DNA of 64,000 nt from Gynurincola endophyticus. GTDB lineage: Bacteria > Bacteroidota > Bacteroidia > Chitinophagales > Chitinophagaceae. This document shows, piece by piece, positions 51,873 through 60,334 of the stretch. Where the stretch lies: assembly GCF_003991195.1 (NCBI RefSeq), contig NZ_RCWL01000003.1, positions 186,001 through 250,000 on the forward strand. The letters run 5' to 3'. Positions within the stretch are counted from its first letter, which is position 1, and each line of letters begins with the position of its first letter. Both the position numbers and the translations under genes were made by a program. The notes beneath the pieces were generated by a model. That model was not told the DNA's origin and did no database searches. It was given only the letters and a program-made list of their open reading frames with translations.

Positions 51873-52913
51873 ATGAACAGCATCTCTAATAATATCATAA
51901 GGCAAATTCTTTTACTCGCCACCGTTATCATCATTGGAGTTATTCTTTTTTATGAGTTGAAAACCTTTATCCCGGCTTTTCTAGGCGCATATACTTTGTA
52001 TGTTTTATTGAGAGGCTATATGATGAAGCTGATTAATCGTGGATGGAAAAAACAACTGGCTGTAATTTTTTTAATGTTCACCTCTTTTCTGGTGATCCTC
52101 TTACCAATTTTTCTGGTGGCAAATATGTTAACCGGTAAATTGAGTTTTGCAATCAGCCACTCTACCGAAATCTTTGCAACGATCGAAAGTTATCTGCGTA
52201 GTTTGGAAACCAGATACAACTTTAGTATTCTGAATGGCGATACATTTAAAAAATTGACAGATCTGGGTACACAGAATATTACTAAAATTTTAGGCGCCAC
52301 TTTTAATACACTCACTACCCTGGTAATGATGTATTTCATTTTGTATTTTATGTTGATGGAAAGTATGGCAATGGAAATGCGTTTGCGCTACTGGATGCCT
52401 TTGAAACGGGAGAATATTGAATGGATAGGCAAAGAACTTAATATGCTGGTTTACTCTAATGCTATTGGTATTCCGTTGATTGCACTGGCTCAGGGTCTTG
52501 TAGCCCTGGTGGGTTATCTGATATTGGGCGTAAGCGAGCCTATGTTCTGGTTTGCAATTACCTGTGTTGCAGCAATGTTGCCGATAGTTGGCGCCGCTAT
52601 TGTTTATGTGCCATTGGGGCTTGTATTTTTTGCCAACAATTTGCCAGGTAAAGGTATTATCATGTTATTGTATGGCTTTCTGATTATCGGAACTGTTGAC
52701 AATGTGTTCAGGTTCTGGTTACAAAAGAAAATCGGAGATGTTCACCCGTTGATTACTGTATTTGGAGTGATTATCGGAATCAACATGTTTGGATTTGTCG
52801 GGTTAATATTCGGACCTATATTAATCTCGATTTTTGTACTCCTGACAAAAGTGTATGCGAATGAATTTGAAATAAATCGCCGCACCAGGGTGAAAAAAAG
52901 TGAAGAAGAATAA
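51873..52913 (+). CDS. AI-2E family transporter
   Basis: 346 aa with about eight membrane helices. AI-2E/YdiK-family landmarks: the early 'LAFLGAYTLYVLLRGYM' type repeat (here FIPAFLGAYTLYVLLRGYM), a cytoplasmic middle (about 85-160) and the block AIGIPLIALAQGLVALVGYLILGVSEPMFWF...PIVGAAIVYVPLGLVFF, then VHPLITVFGVIIGINMFGFVGLIFGPILISIFVLL. Members export small molecules or work as Na+/H+-linked transporters; autoinducer transport is only an annotation of the family name. Inner membrane. Single gene, terminator at 53008. Confidence 0.88.
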   Translation: MNSISNNIIRQILLLATVIIIGVILFYELKTFIPAFLGAYTLYVLLRGYMMKLINRGWKKQLAVIFLMFTSFLVILLPIFLVANMLTGKLSFAISHSTEIFATIESYLRSLETRYNFSILNGDTFKKLTDLGTQNITKILGATFNTLTTLVMMYFILYFMLMESMAMEMRLRYWMPLKRENIEWIGKELNMLVYSNAIGIPLIALAQGLVALVGYLILGVSEPMFWFAITCVAAMLPIVGAAIVYVPLGLVFFANNLPGKGIIMLLYGFLIIGTVDNVFRFWLQKKIGDVHPLITVFGVIIGINMFGFVGLIFGPILISIFVLLTKVYANEFEINRRTRVKKSEEE

Positions 52914-53007
52914 AATAAAATTTAAAGACCTCCGTTTTTAATATGCACAACTTTCATAACTAAAAGTTTTTATGGAAGGTTGGACATAATATATAGATGG
53001 TTAAGAT

Positions 53008-53047
53008 AAGCTCAATTTAGGTTCGTACCCTATGGTTGGGCTTTTTC
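53008..53047 (+). terminator. Terminator between AI-2E transporter and convergent PAP2-like gene
   Basis: AAGCTCAA pairs with TTGGGCTT and, inside, TAGG with CCTA; followed by TTTTTC. Confidence 0.6.
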
Positions 53048-53049
53048 TT

Positions 53050-53706
53050 TTATACGTACCAGGCAACCAACTGCGCTAACATGCCGCCAATCAGGCCCAT
53101 ATATACTTCATGTTTTGAATGGTCACTTACAATCATGCGTGCGGTAGCCACCAGTCCTGCAGATAAAATTGCTATAGCCAGGTATAGTCCGGTATCATCG
53201 TTGTTGTACAGCACTTGCAATAAGAAAAACATTACCACTCCACCCATTGCTGTTCCGTGCATTGAAATCATCCATTTAATATTACACATCCAGGCAACAC
53301 ACACGGCTAAAAAACTCCCGAGTAAAAATTTTACAAAATAAGCTGGAACATCCGTCTGATTTTTGAATACATACCAAATCCAGAAGTAGAATATAAGTGC
53401 AGCAGAATAAGGAATAATTCTTTCCTTCTGCGTACGTAATTTAATAGAACTGATAAAGCCTAATTGTTTCATCAAAAAAACTGAAAAGGCTGGTAGTATG
53501 GTAAGACTAAAACCTACGGAAAGTAATCTGATTACTTTTTCTGAATGATTAATTCCTGCAAATGCATATGGATGTATAAACAACAGAAAAGCAGTAACAT
53601 ACACCGGAATAAAAAGCGGATGAAAAACGTATGAAATAAAATTACCAGCCCATCTTAGCGGAGCAGGACTGGCAGTTTTATAAGGATTGATATAAATATT
53701 GTCCAT
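53050..53706 (-). CDS. PAP2-like integral membrane protein
   Basis: 218 aa with about six membrane helices. Two elements resemble the PAP2 phosphatase signature: MISMHGTAMGG in the place of PSGH, and ARMIVSDHSKHEVYMG in the place of the last SR-x5-H-x3-D motif; the KX6RP motif could be LRTQKERIIPYSA. Probable lipid phosphatase or related inner-membrane enzyme, with activity uncertain because the motifs are divergent. The start is one base after the rpoN stop (TAATATG), so translation is coupled with rpoN. Confidence 0.65.
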   Translation of the reverse strand: MDNIYINPYKTASPAPLRWAGNFISYVFHPLFIPVYVTAFLLFIHPYAFAGINHSEKVIRLLSVGFSLTILPAFSVFLMKQLGFISSIKLRTQKERIIPYSAALIFYFWIWYVFKNQTDVPAYFVKFLLGSFLAVCVAWMCNIKWMISMHGTAMGGVVMFFLLQVLYNNDDTGLYLAIAILSAGLVATARMIVSDHSKHEVYMGLIGGMLAQLVAWYV

Positions 53707-53707
53707 A

Positions 53708-55198
53708 TTATAGTTCTTTTCTTAATCGCGCAACCGGTATATTGAGTTGTTCGCGGTACTTGGCCACTGTTCTACGCGCAATATTATATCCTTTTTCTTG
53801 TAATAACTCGGTTAATTTTTCGTCGGAGTAGGGTTTTTTCTTATTCTCCTGTTCGATAAAGTCACTAAGAATTTTTTTAACCTCACGGGTAGAAACCTCT
53901 TCTCCGCTATCAGTGGTGAGTGATTCGCTAAAGAAGAATTTCAAACGGTAGGTTCCAAATTCAGTTTGAACGAATTTACTGTTAGCTACTCTGCTGACAG
54001 TGGATATGTCGAGATCTGTTTTTTCGGCAATATCTTTCAAAATCATTGGTCTCAAAGATGTTTCGTCTCCTGTCATGAAGAACTCTCTTTGATAATCCAT
54101 GATAGTGCCCATTACACTTGTTAATGTATGCTGACGTTGTTTAATGGCGTCGATAAACCATTTAGCGGCGTCGATTTTTTGTTTGATAAAGAGTACGGCT
54201 TCTTTTTGACGCTTATCTTTTTTGCTGCCTTTGTCATATTCACGCAGCATATCTTTATACCCTTCGCTGATTCTCAGGTCGGGTGCGTTTTTAGAGTTTA
54301 AAGTAAGCTCAAGTCTGCCTCCGTTGTTGAAGATAAAGAAGTCGGGAACTACATAGCTTTCAGCCTTATTAATGTTGCCGTGGTTGCCGCCCGGTTTCGG
54401 CGAAAGCTTGATAATCTGTTGAATAATTTCTCTCAGCTCATCGTCGTCGATGCCAAGGCCGCGTTGAATTTTTTCATAATGCTTCTTTGTAAACTCGTCA
54501 AAGAAGTTTTCTAAAACATCAATAGACATTTGAACGGGTTGTCCGGCTTTCAGCTTTCTTCTTAATTGAATCAACAAACACTCCTGCAGATCCCTGGCGC
54601 AAACGCCGGCGGGGTCAAACAACTGAATTTGTTGAATAATAAATTCAACTTCTTTTTCGTCGGTATTAATGTTTTGCCTGAAGGCGAGGTCGTCAACGAT
54701 GGCTACTGTTTCTCTTCTGAGATAACCGTCATCATCGATGCTGCCTACAATTTGTTCGGCAATCAGGCGCTGATGGTCATCCAGCTTGATCATGCCTAGT
54801 TGTTCAAGCAGGTATTCGTGGAAAGACTTTTCCAGTTTATAAGGTATCGTTTTACTATCGTCTGCTTCAGGATAATTATCGTCTTTCAAACGGTATTCTG
54901 CAATTTCACCGTCTTCATCAGCAACATACTCGCTAATGTCAATATTGTCATAATCCTCTTCACTTCCGTCTGGTTCAAACTCTTCTTCATTACCTGAATC
55001 AAACTCATCCTGTGCCTCATTATCGAAGTTTTCTTCGTGTTCATCTTCAGTAACTTCTAAAGCCGGGTTTTCTTCCAGTTCTTCTTTAATTCTTTCTTCT
55101 AAATTAGCAGTCGGAACCTGCAGCAATTTCATTAACTGAATTTGCTGCGGTGATAATTTTTGAAGTAGTTTTTGATGTAATCCTTGACTCAATGCCAT
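53708..55198 (-). CDS. rpoN: RNA polymerase sigma-54 factor
   Basis: 496 aa. Region I: Gln- and Leu-rich MALSQGLHQKLLQKLSPQQIQLMKLLQVPTANLEERIKEELEENPALE, the enhancer-responsive activation domain. Region II is a long acidic stretch (about 50-110, runs of Asp and Glu) typical of the phylum. Region III includes the core-binding blocks (DPAGVCARDLQECLLIQL), then the helix-turn-helix (IAEKTDLDISTVSRVANSKFVQTEFGTYRLKFFFSE) and the RpoN box ARRTVAKYRE near the C-terminus. Binds -24/-12 promoters. No sigma-54 activator gene is adjacent. Cotranscribed with the PAP2-like gene. Confidence 0.96.
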   Translation of the reverse strand: MALSQGLHQKLLQKLSPQQIQLMKLLQVPTANLEERIKEELEENPALEVTEDEHEENFDNEAQDEFDSGNEEEFEPDGSEEDYDNIDISEYVADEDGEIAEYRLKDDNYPEADDSKTIPYKLEKSFHEYLLEQLGMIKLDDHQRLIAEQIVGSIDDDGYLRRETVAIVDDLAFRQNINTDEKEVEFIIQQIQLFDPAGVCARDLQECLLIQLRRKLKAGQPVQMSIDVLENFFDEFTKKHYEKIQRGLGIDDDELREIIQQIIKLSPKPGGNHGNINKAESYVVPDFFIFNNGGRLELTLNSKNAPDLRISEGYKDMLREYDKGSKKDKRQKEAVLFIKQKIDAAKWFIDAIKQRQHTLTSVMGTIMDYQREFFMTGDETSLRPMILKDIAEKTDLDISTVSRVANSKFVQTEFGTYRLKFFFSESLTTDSGEEVSTREVKKILSDFIEQENKKKPYSDEKLTELLQEKGYNIARRTVAKYREQLNIPVARLRKEL

Positions 55199-55409
55199 AG
55201 TCGCTCATTTTCAATAGGTTATCCAAAAAATTACGAAAAAAAATCCGCATCCACAAAAAGCTTGCCGTAAATTTAGGTTTAATTTTTTTCAATGTCGATT
55301 CTGAAAGGCTTAAATATTTGTGAATCATGTAAATGAAATGTTAACGTAGTGCTTCGTAAATTTAAAACTATGACATTCAGAAAAATATATATGATTTAAA
55401 AGATAGCAT

Positions 55410-55481
55410 ATGAGAAATCTGCTTTGGCTGATTAAAATGCTTTTTGCCGGAAAGAAAAGAAGAAAAGACTATTTCAGGTAA
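55410..55481 (+). CDS. Possible 23-aa cationic-amphipathic peptide
   Basis: ATG 55410 to TAA 55481: a hydrophobic start (MRNLLWLIKMLFAG) followed by a basic tail (KKRRKDYFR). It is followed 30 bases later by a clear intrinsic terminator, and there is no other gene for that terminator to end. Membrane-active peptides of this shape occur as type I toxins or small regulators, but nothing here proves translation. No family recognised. Confidence 0.35.
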   Translation: MRNLLWLIKMLFAGKKRRKDYFR

Positions 55482-55510
55482 ACGAGGTTTTCCGGCGGGG
55501 AAGCTAAAAA

Positions 55511-55543
55511 CAAAAAAGCAATGCGATTGCATTGCTTTTTTTA
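55511..55543 (+). terminator. Intrinsic terminator after the 23-aa frame
   Basis: AAAAAGCAATGC pairs with GCATTGCTTTTTT around GATT: perfect stem with T6 after it. It may also serve the convergent minus-strand side. Confidence 0.8.
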
Positions 55544-55589
55544 TTTTGACGGATGCCCATTCTTAACTCTTAATTCTCAATTCTTAATT

Positions 55590-57131
55590 TTAAGGCATGT
55601 GCATCCATATATTATTACCTTTTACAAACTTTAAACTTAACGGCCAGTTAGGATAAGGTTTTCCTTCATTATTTTCAATATCCCTGCTGGTGATAAAGTA
55701 AGTAGCTTTTGAAACATTTTTCGGAACAGGAACAGAGAAATGCATGATTTCGTTGACTGTTATCGTTTGTACAAGTTTGCTGGTGTATTTATTGACATAG
55801 TTATCGTTCAGTTCTGTGTTTTCGTAAAGAAGATATTCTTTAATAGGCGTTACGGGGTTTAAAGGATGGTTGATCACAATTTTTACAGAGTCATTGACAA
55901 CTATAGCTTCGTGTACTACCGGCGGCTTTGGTAAAAAGCCTTCGAGCCAGGGCATTTCAGGAATTAATGCCGGTCTTTTGTAATAATTGTTTTGCAGGCT
56001 GTCGTTCCAACCGTTTGGATTCGTAACAAAGCTTTTGCTGGAGAAGTAGACTGCTCCCTGGATATTTTCAGCCTCTCTTAAAGCGTTTATCTGCCGTGGC
56101 AGCTGTGACTTATCTCTCCAGGCCGGGTTTGAATTAGCACGGTAAATGCCTAATCCGATATAGCAATGTTTTCCGAAGGTGTTTTTACTCCACCAGTCGA
56201 GTAATATTTCATATGGAGCAGCGGCATGCCCGAACTCCCAATACAGTTGTGGAACCACATAATCGATCCAGTCGTTTTCTAACCAAAGCAAAATATCTGC
56301 ATAGAGATCATCGTAATTGGTTTGTCCGCCTTTGGTATTTGAACCTCTGTCATCCTGACTGGCATTTCTCCAGATTCCGAATGGTGAGATGCCGAATTTA
56401 CAAAGCGGGTTGATTTTTTTAATTGCACGATTAAGTTTTACGATGATGGTATCTACGTTACTTCTTCTCCAATCATCTCTGGTTAGTCCTTTGCCGTAGG
56501 CTTTGTAAGATTTATCGTCGGGAAATTCAACTTTAGCAATTCTATAGGGATAGAAGTAGTCGTCAAAGTGAATGGCGTCTACTTTATATCTGGTAACAAT
56601 GTCTTCAATTACTTTAACAACATGGTCCTGACCTGCGGGAATACCCGGGTCGAAATATCTTTTTCCGCCATAATCAACAAACCATTCAGGATGTGTTTTG
56701 GTGATATGGTTGGGGGCGATAGAAGATTTCTGAATGTTAAACACTGCACGGTAAGGATTTAGCCATGCGTGAAATTCCATGCCTCTTTTGTGTGTTTCTT
56801 CGATCATGAACTCAAGCGGGTCATAATAGGGGGAAGGAGCTTGTCCTTGTTTTCCTGTCAGCCATTCGCTCCAGGGCTCTAATGAGGAAGGGTAGAAGGC
56901 ATCGGTTGCCGGTCTTATTTGCATAACAACGGCGTTCATGCCATTGGCTTTATGCATTTCCAGCAACTGAATAAATTCTTGTTTCTGACGATCACTATTG
57001 TAGTTTCCACGAGTTGGCCAGTCGATATTATCAACAGTAGCAATCCATGCAGCTCTAAATTCATATACCGGCTGGGCGGCTAGTTGCCATACAGCAAAAA
57101 GACAACTAGCAAAGAGGGTCATTTTTTTCAT
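55590..57131 (-). CDS. Secreted glycoside-hydrolase-like protein (GHL10/YddW type)
   Basis: 513 aa. Signal peptide MKKMTLFASCLFAVWQLAAQ. The core is a TIM barrel of the GHL10 (DUF187) family: FRAAWIATVDNIDWPTRGNY, MNAVVMQIRPATDAFYPSSLEPWSEWLTG, EFHAWLNPYR, AIHFDDYFYPYR (the likely catalytic Asp pair) and DWIDYVVPQLYWE. A C-terminal Ig/Fn3-like domain (about 415-505) ends with WMHMP. Probably acts on exported polysaccharide or peptidoglycan-linked glycans. Last gene of an operon with the MarR regulator (20 bases) and the radical SAM gene. Confidence 0.85.
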   Translation of the reverse strand: MKKMTLFASCLFAVWQLAAQPVYEFRAAWIATVDNIDWPTRGNYNSDRQKQEFIQLLEMHKANGMNAVVMQIRPATDAFYPSSLEPWSEWLTGKQGQAPSPYYDPLEFMIEETHKRGMEFHAWLNPYRAVFNIQKSSIAPNHITKTHPEWFVDYGGKRYFDPGIPAGQDHVVKVIEDIVTRYKVDAIHFDDYFYPYRIAKVEFPDDKSYKAYGKGLTRDDWRRSNVDTIIVKLNRAIKKINPLCKFGISPFGIWRNASQDDRGSNTKGGQTNYDDLYADILLWLENDWIDYVVPQLYWEFGHAAAPYEILLDWWSKNTFGKHCYIGLGIYRANSNPAWRDKSQLPRQINALREAENIQGAVYFSSKSFVTNPNGWNDSLQNNYYKRPALIPEMPWLEGFLPKPPVVHEAIVVNDSVKIVINHPLNPVTPIKEYLLYENTELNDNYVNKYTSKLVQTITVNEIMHFSVPVPKNVSKATYFITSRDIENNEGKPYPNWPLSLKFVKGNNIWMHMP

Positions 57132-57151
57132 ATCAAAAAATCGTGAAGCGA

Positions 57152-57622
57152 TTAAGCTTCTACTGGTTCGGTTTGTACATTCCTGATTTTGTCGAGAATT
57201 CGATTTAAGTCTTCTGCTTCTTCTGTAGTGATGTTTGATAAAAGTCCATCCATTTGATCACTATACTTATCCATTTCGTCGAGCAATGCCAATCCTGTTT
57301 CGGTGATAGTAATATCTACTAAGCGACGGTCTGATTTACATGGCACTTTTTGTACCAATTCTTTTTTGATCAGCCGGTCAACAATACGGCTGGTATCGCT
57401 CATACGGTCTAACATTCTTTGACGAATCTGTAAGGTTGACAAAGGTTTGCCTGCTCCTTTCAATATTCTCAGGATGTTAAACTGTTGATGAGTAATGCCC
57501 ACTTTTTCAAAGTACCGTTTGTTGCTTTCCATAACCCAGTTACAGGTATAGATCAGGTTAATCACAGATTTGTGAAATTCGTTTCTAAACTTTGACTGGT
57601 TGATTTCGTTTTCGAGGCTCAT
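57152..57622 (-). CDS. MarR family transcriptional regulator
   Basis: 156 aa from ATG 57622 (three codons inside the frame). Winged helix with VGITHQQFNILRILKGAGKPLSTLQIRQRMLDRMSDTSRIVDRLIKKELVQKVPCKSDRRLVDITITETGLALLDEM. The DxRxxx wing (SDRRLVDI) is complete. The N-terminal helix binds the partner subunit. It lies between a radical SAM gene and a glycosidase, which is unusual for MarR proteins; a ligand-responsive control of the glycosidase is possible (inference). Confidence 0.9.
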   Translation of the reverse strand: MSLENEINQSKFRNEFHKSVINLIYTCNWVMESNKRYFEKVGITHQQFNILRILKGAGKPLSTLQIRQRMLDRMSDTSRIVDRLIKKELVQKVPCKSDRRLVDITITETGLALLDEMDKYSDQMDGLLSNITTEEAEDLNRILDKIRNVQTEPVEA

Positions 57623-57665
57623 AAATAACATCGATTTTTTAGTTGATTAAATTCGATGGAGCATT

Positions 57666-58700
57666 TTACTCATCGCTCCAAACCTTTGTTCCTTCTGTGC
57701 AGTTGGCACAGATTTCAATGTTTCTACGGCTTTTGAGGATAGAGCTACGAAATTTATGATAATTTTCATTATTCCAGATTTCCTTAAAGCTGGCGTTTTT
57801 AAGATCGCCTAACCGGTATTCAGCGTCTTTGTCGAAGCAACAGGGAACCACCATTCCATCCCAACTGATTACTGTAGCGTGCCATAATCTCCAACAATGG
57901 TTGTTCAGATTGTTTTTGATAGCCATCTCTCCGTCTTTTTTCTTCTTGTACCGGCTAAATTTATCAATAGTCGGTATCAGTTGGTTAGGATCAGTCTGAT
58001 AATCGTATACCTGTGCCGTTTTGAACCTTACTTCATCTACGCCGATTTCTTCTGCCAGTGCTTTTATGTCTTCGATCTGATGTTCGTTAGGCTTTACTAC
58101 CAGGAACTGAAAAATAACAAATGGTTTACTGCTTTTCAGCTCCTTTTTCCAATGCACAATGTTTTTTGCACCTGCAATTACTTTTTCGAGTTTACCACCT
58201 ACACGGTATTGCTGATATACCTCCTGCGTAGTGCCGTCGATCGAAATAATCAGGCGGTCGAGCCCGCTTTCTACGGTTTTTTTAGCATTGGTATCGGTTA
58301 AATAATGTGCGTTGGTTGAGGTAGCGGTATAGATTTTCTTTTTACTGGCATATGAAACCATTTCCAGAAAACCCGGGTTTAAATAAGGTTCGCCTTGAAA
58401 ATAAAAGACCAGGTACAAAAGTTCTTTCGAAATCTGATCAATTGTTTCTCTGAAGAAGTCCTTATTCAGCATTCCGGTAGGCCTGGTAAAAGCTCTGAGC
58501 CCAGAGGGGCATTCCGGACATCTGAGGTTACAAGACGTGGTCGGTTCAAAGGAAATGGATATCGGATATCCCCATTGAATGGGTTTTTTGGTCCATTTAC
58601 TTAGATAAAAACTACTTAAAACTTTTATGCCATTCCAGGTTCTTCGAAATGTCATCTTAGAAAGTAGATTAATACTATCGTTCCAGTTTATCTTAGGCAT
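57666..58700 (-). CDS. Radical SAM protein with SPASM domain
   Basis: 344 aa. Radical SAM cluster CNLRCPEC (C-x3-C-x2-C) in ISFEPTTSCNLRCPECPSGL near residue 53-60; then a glycine-rich SAM-binding strand (FYFQGEPYLNPG), LIISIDGTTQEVYQQYR and the SPASM Cys set: CWRLWHATVISWDGMVVPCCFDKDAEYRLGD and CANCTEGTKV at the end. SPASM proteins modify peptides, sugars or mature metalloenzymes; here no peptide substrate gene is nearby. The same-direction gap to MarR is 43 bases, so it is the first gene of the three-gene operon ending at 55590. Confidence 0.9.
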   Translation of the reverse strand: MPKINWNDSINLLSKMTFRRTWNGIKVLSSFYLSKWTKKPIQWGYPISISFEPTTSCNLRCPECPSGLRAFTRPTGMLNKDFFRETIDQISKELLYLVFYFQGEPYLNPGFLEMVSYASKKKIYTATSTNAHYLTDTNAKKTVESGLDRLIISIDGTTQEVYQQYRVGGKLEKVIAGAKNIVHWKKELKSSKPFVIFQFLVVKPNEHQIEDIKALAEEIGVDEVRFKTAQVYDYQTDPNQLIPTIDKFSRYKKKKDGEMAIKNNLNNHCWRLWHATVISWDGMVVPCCFDKDAEYRLGDLKNASFKEIWNNENYHKFRSSILKSRRNIEICANCTEGTKVWSDE

Positions 58701-58834
58701 TTATACTTAAAAATAAGATGTTAGATCGAAACTAAAGTAAATTTATTATTCATATAATGTTTTTTGAAATGTATAAGTCCTTTTTTTAAATTTTTAATTA
58801 ATCTTGCTTCCCGTCAAGCCTGCCGTTGTTGTAT

Positions 58835-58842
58835 TATATTTG
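58835..58842 (+). promoter_or_regulatory. GH25 gene -7 element TATATTTG
   Basis: Exact TAnnTTTG match nine bases before ATG 58851; with a start of transcription about five bases further, the leader is almost absent. No TTG at -33. The position makes the more upstream start codons untenable. Confidence 0.5.
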
Positions 58843-58850
58843 TGCCGACT

Positions 58851-59621
58851 ATGCCTAAGAAAAAGAAAATCAATAAAAAAACATATTGGGTCCAAGGGTT
58901 TATACTTATCATCATAGGCATGCTGTGTTACCTTGGTTATGAGTGGTGGAATACGTCTTTCCGCTCATTCAAATTTTATGATGAGTTCGGAATAGAAATA
59001 CCCAACCGGTATAATATTCACGGCATAGACGTTTCAAGATATCAGTCAAATATCCAGTGGAAGCTGGTCAAAGACATGAAAGTTGACGACATTCAACTAC
59101 ACTTTGCCTTTATCAAGGCTACTGAGGGGGTAGGTAACCAGGACAAGTTTTTTAACAGAAACTGGTCTCGTGCCAAAGATGCTGGTGTTGTGCGTGGAGC
59201 GTATCATTTTTTTCTGCCGTCAAAGAGTGGCAAACAACAGGCCGAAAATTTTATCAGAACGGTAGAAATTCTCCCCGGAGACCTTCCTCCGGTACTGGAT
59301 GTGGAAGTGACCAATCGTCAATCTTCAAAAATTATTAGAGAAAGAGTGAAAGAATGGCTGGAAACCGTAGAGAATTATTATGGTATTACGCCTATCCTGT
59401 ATACAAACATCGATTTTTATAATCGTCATTTAGGGGATGATTTTGATGAATATCCGCTTTGGATTGCTCATTACAAACAAAAAGAAAGACCGAGAATACA
59501 CAGAAATTGGCATTTTTGGCAACATAGCGAAGAGGGTTTAGTGAATGGAATTGCCGGTCAGGTTGATTTTAACGTATTTAATGGAGATTCGGCAGATTTT
59601 AAGAAAATTTTGGTGCACTAG
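58851..59621 (+). CDS. GH25 family lysozyme, membrane-anchored
   Basis: 256 aa from ATG 58851; 29 codons of the longer frame overlap the promoter and lack homology. Basic start (MPKKKKINKKTYWVQGF), one membrane helix (about 15-38), then the GH25 barrel: GIDVSRYQSNIQWKLV (first Asp), FAFIKATEGVGNQDKFFNRNW, GVVRGAYHFFLPSKSGKQQAENFI, LPPVLDVEVTN with the catalytic Asp/Glu pair (DVE), and the C-terminal YPLWIAHYKQ...WHFWQHSEEGLVNGIAGQVDFNVFNG. Cuts the glycan strand of peptidoglycan between N-acetylmuramic acid and N-acetylglucosamine. Likely involved in the organism's own wall turnover. Confidence 0.93.
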   Translation: MPKKKKINKKTYWVQGFILIIIGMLCYLGYEWWNTSFRSFKFYDEFGIEIPNRYNIHGIDVSRYQSNIQWKLVKDMKVDDIQLHFAFIKATEGVGNQDKFFNRNWSRAKDAGVVRGAYHFFLPSKSGKQQAENFIRTVEILPGDLPPVLDVEVTNRQSSKIIRERVKEWLETVENYYGITPILYTNIDFYNRHLGDDFDEYPLWIAHYKQKERPRIHRNWHFWQHSEEGLVNGIAGQVDFNVFNGDSADFKKILVH

Positions 59622-59786
59622 CAGATCTTGTTTTTCACCATTAAGAAATTAAGAAGCCCCTGCGCCTGCCGCTTCGCTTTGGCTTATTCTATCTTATGAT
59701 CACCATATAAACATGAAGCGAATTCTTCCTGTTTCCCATTACCATTTTCAGGCATAGGAGTAATGAAGCACATTAAGAATGCCCGA

Positions 59787-60215
59787 TCAGGAACTGTGAT
59801 CGGCAATAATCTTCCATTTACCATCAATTTTTTTCCAGGTCAATGAAAAATGGCCGGAGAGGTTGCCTTCTGCGCGTAAAATGTCCCACTGACCGATTAC
59901 GAGGTAATATTCTTTGCCTAAAGGAGTAAGCTGCTTAATCGTAAACTTCAGTTGCCCCATTTTTTCGGGGCTGCTGTAGGAGGTCTTGTAATTATTCAGA
60001 ACTTTCTGATAACCATAGGTTAAACCACTACTTCCAATGAAAACAAGGCTATCGTGTTTCCAGTAGCCTTCCATAAATTTATCAAGATTGTGTTGATTCC
60101 ATGCTTGTGTTTGTTCGAATAGCGTGGTTCTGATCAGGTATTGATCATCGGAGCTGTTCTGAGAAAAGGCGGTAAGGTTGAAAATAACAGATATACAAAG
60201 GATAAATTTTTTCAT
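59787..60215 (-). CDS. Secreted DUF4440/SnoaL-like protein
   Basis: 142 aa, signal peptide MKKFILCISVIFNLTAFSQ. NTF2-like fold: TTLFEQTQAWNQHNLDKFMEGYWKHDSLVFIGSSGLTYGYQKVLNNYKTSYSS (helix and strand with the characteristic 'W...D...F..Y'), and a C-terminal GHFSLTWKKIDGKWKIIADHSS. The DUF4440 core is complete. No function assigned. It stands alone between the GH25 gene and the terminator of the GMC operon. Confidence 0.8.
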   Translation of the reverse strand: MKKFILCISVIFNLTAFSQNSSDDQYLIRTTLFEQTQAWNQHNLDKFMEGYWKHDSLVFIGSSGLTYGYQKVLNNYKTSYSSPEKMGQLKFTIKQLTPLGKEYYLVIGQWDILRAEGNLSGHFSLTWKKIDGKWKIIADHSS

Positions 60216-60237
60216 AAAAGAAGAATTAGCAGTAGTT

Positions 60238-60309
60238 AAAAAAATTGAACCATTAAGGAATTAAGATATTAAGTTTTTGAGTCTTAACTTCTGAATTTCT
60301 TAATGGTTC
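60238..60309 (-). terminator. Long hairpin terminator of the GMC operon
   Basis: Arms 60247-60262 and 60294-60309 match in 15 of 16 positions; the 31-base interior contains further short complementarities. On the minus strand the hairpin is followed by TTTTTTT. Confidence 0.65.
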
Positions 60310-60334
60310 ACAAAATATTTCTACAGAAAACCAG

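Larger units (their letters stand above)
55199..55589. other. 391-base gap between rpoN and the glycosidase operon
   Basis: Holds a very small open frame (55410-55481) and an intrinsic terminator (55511-55543); the last 30 bases before the glycosidase stop carry the AATTAAGAATTGAGAATT-type low-complexity repeat found in other spacers. No other support for genes. Confidence 0.6.

Noticed and set aside
57897-58301. 134-codon frame on the plus strand opposite the radical SAM gene
   Set aside because: Complete overlap with a strongly supported gene; Phe/Tyr/Cys-rich composition typical of antisense frames.
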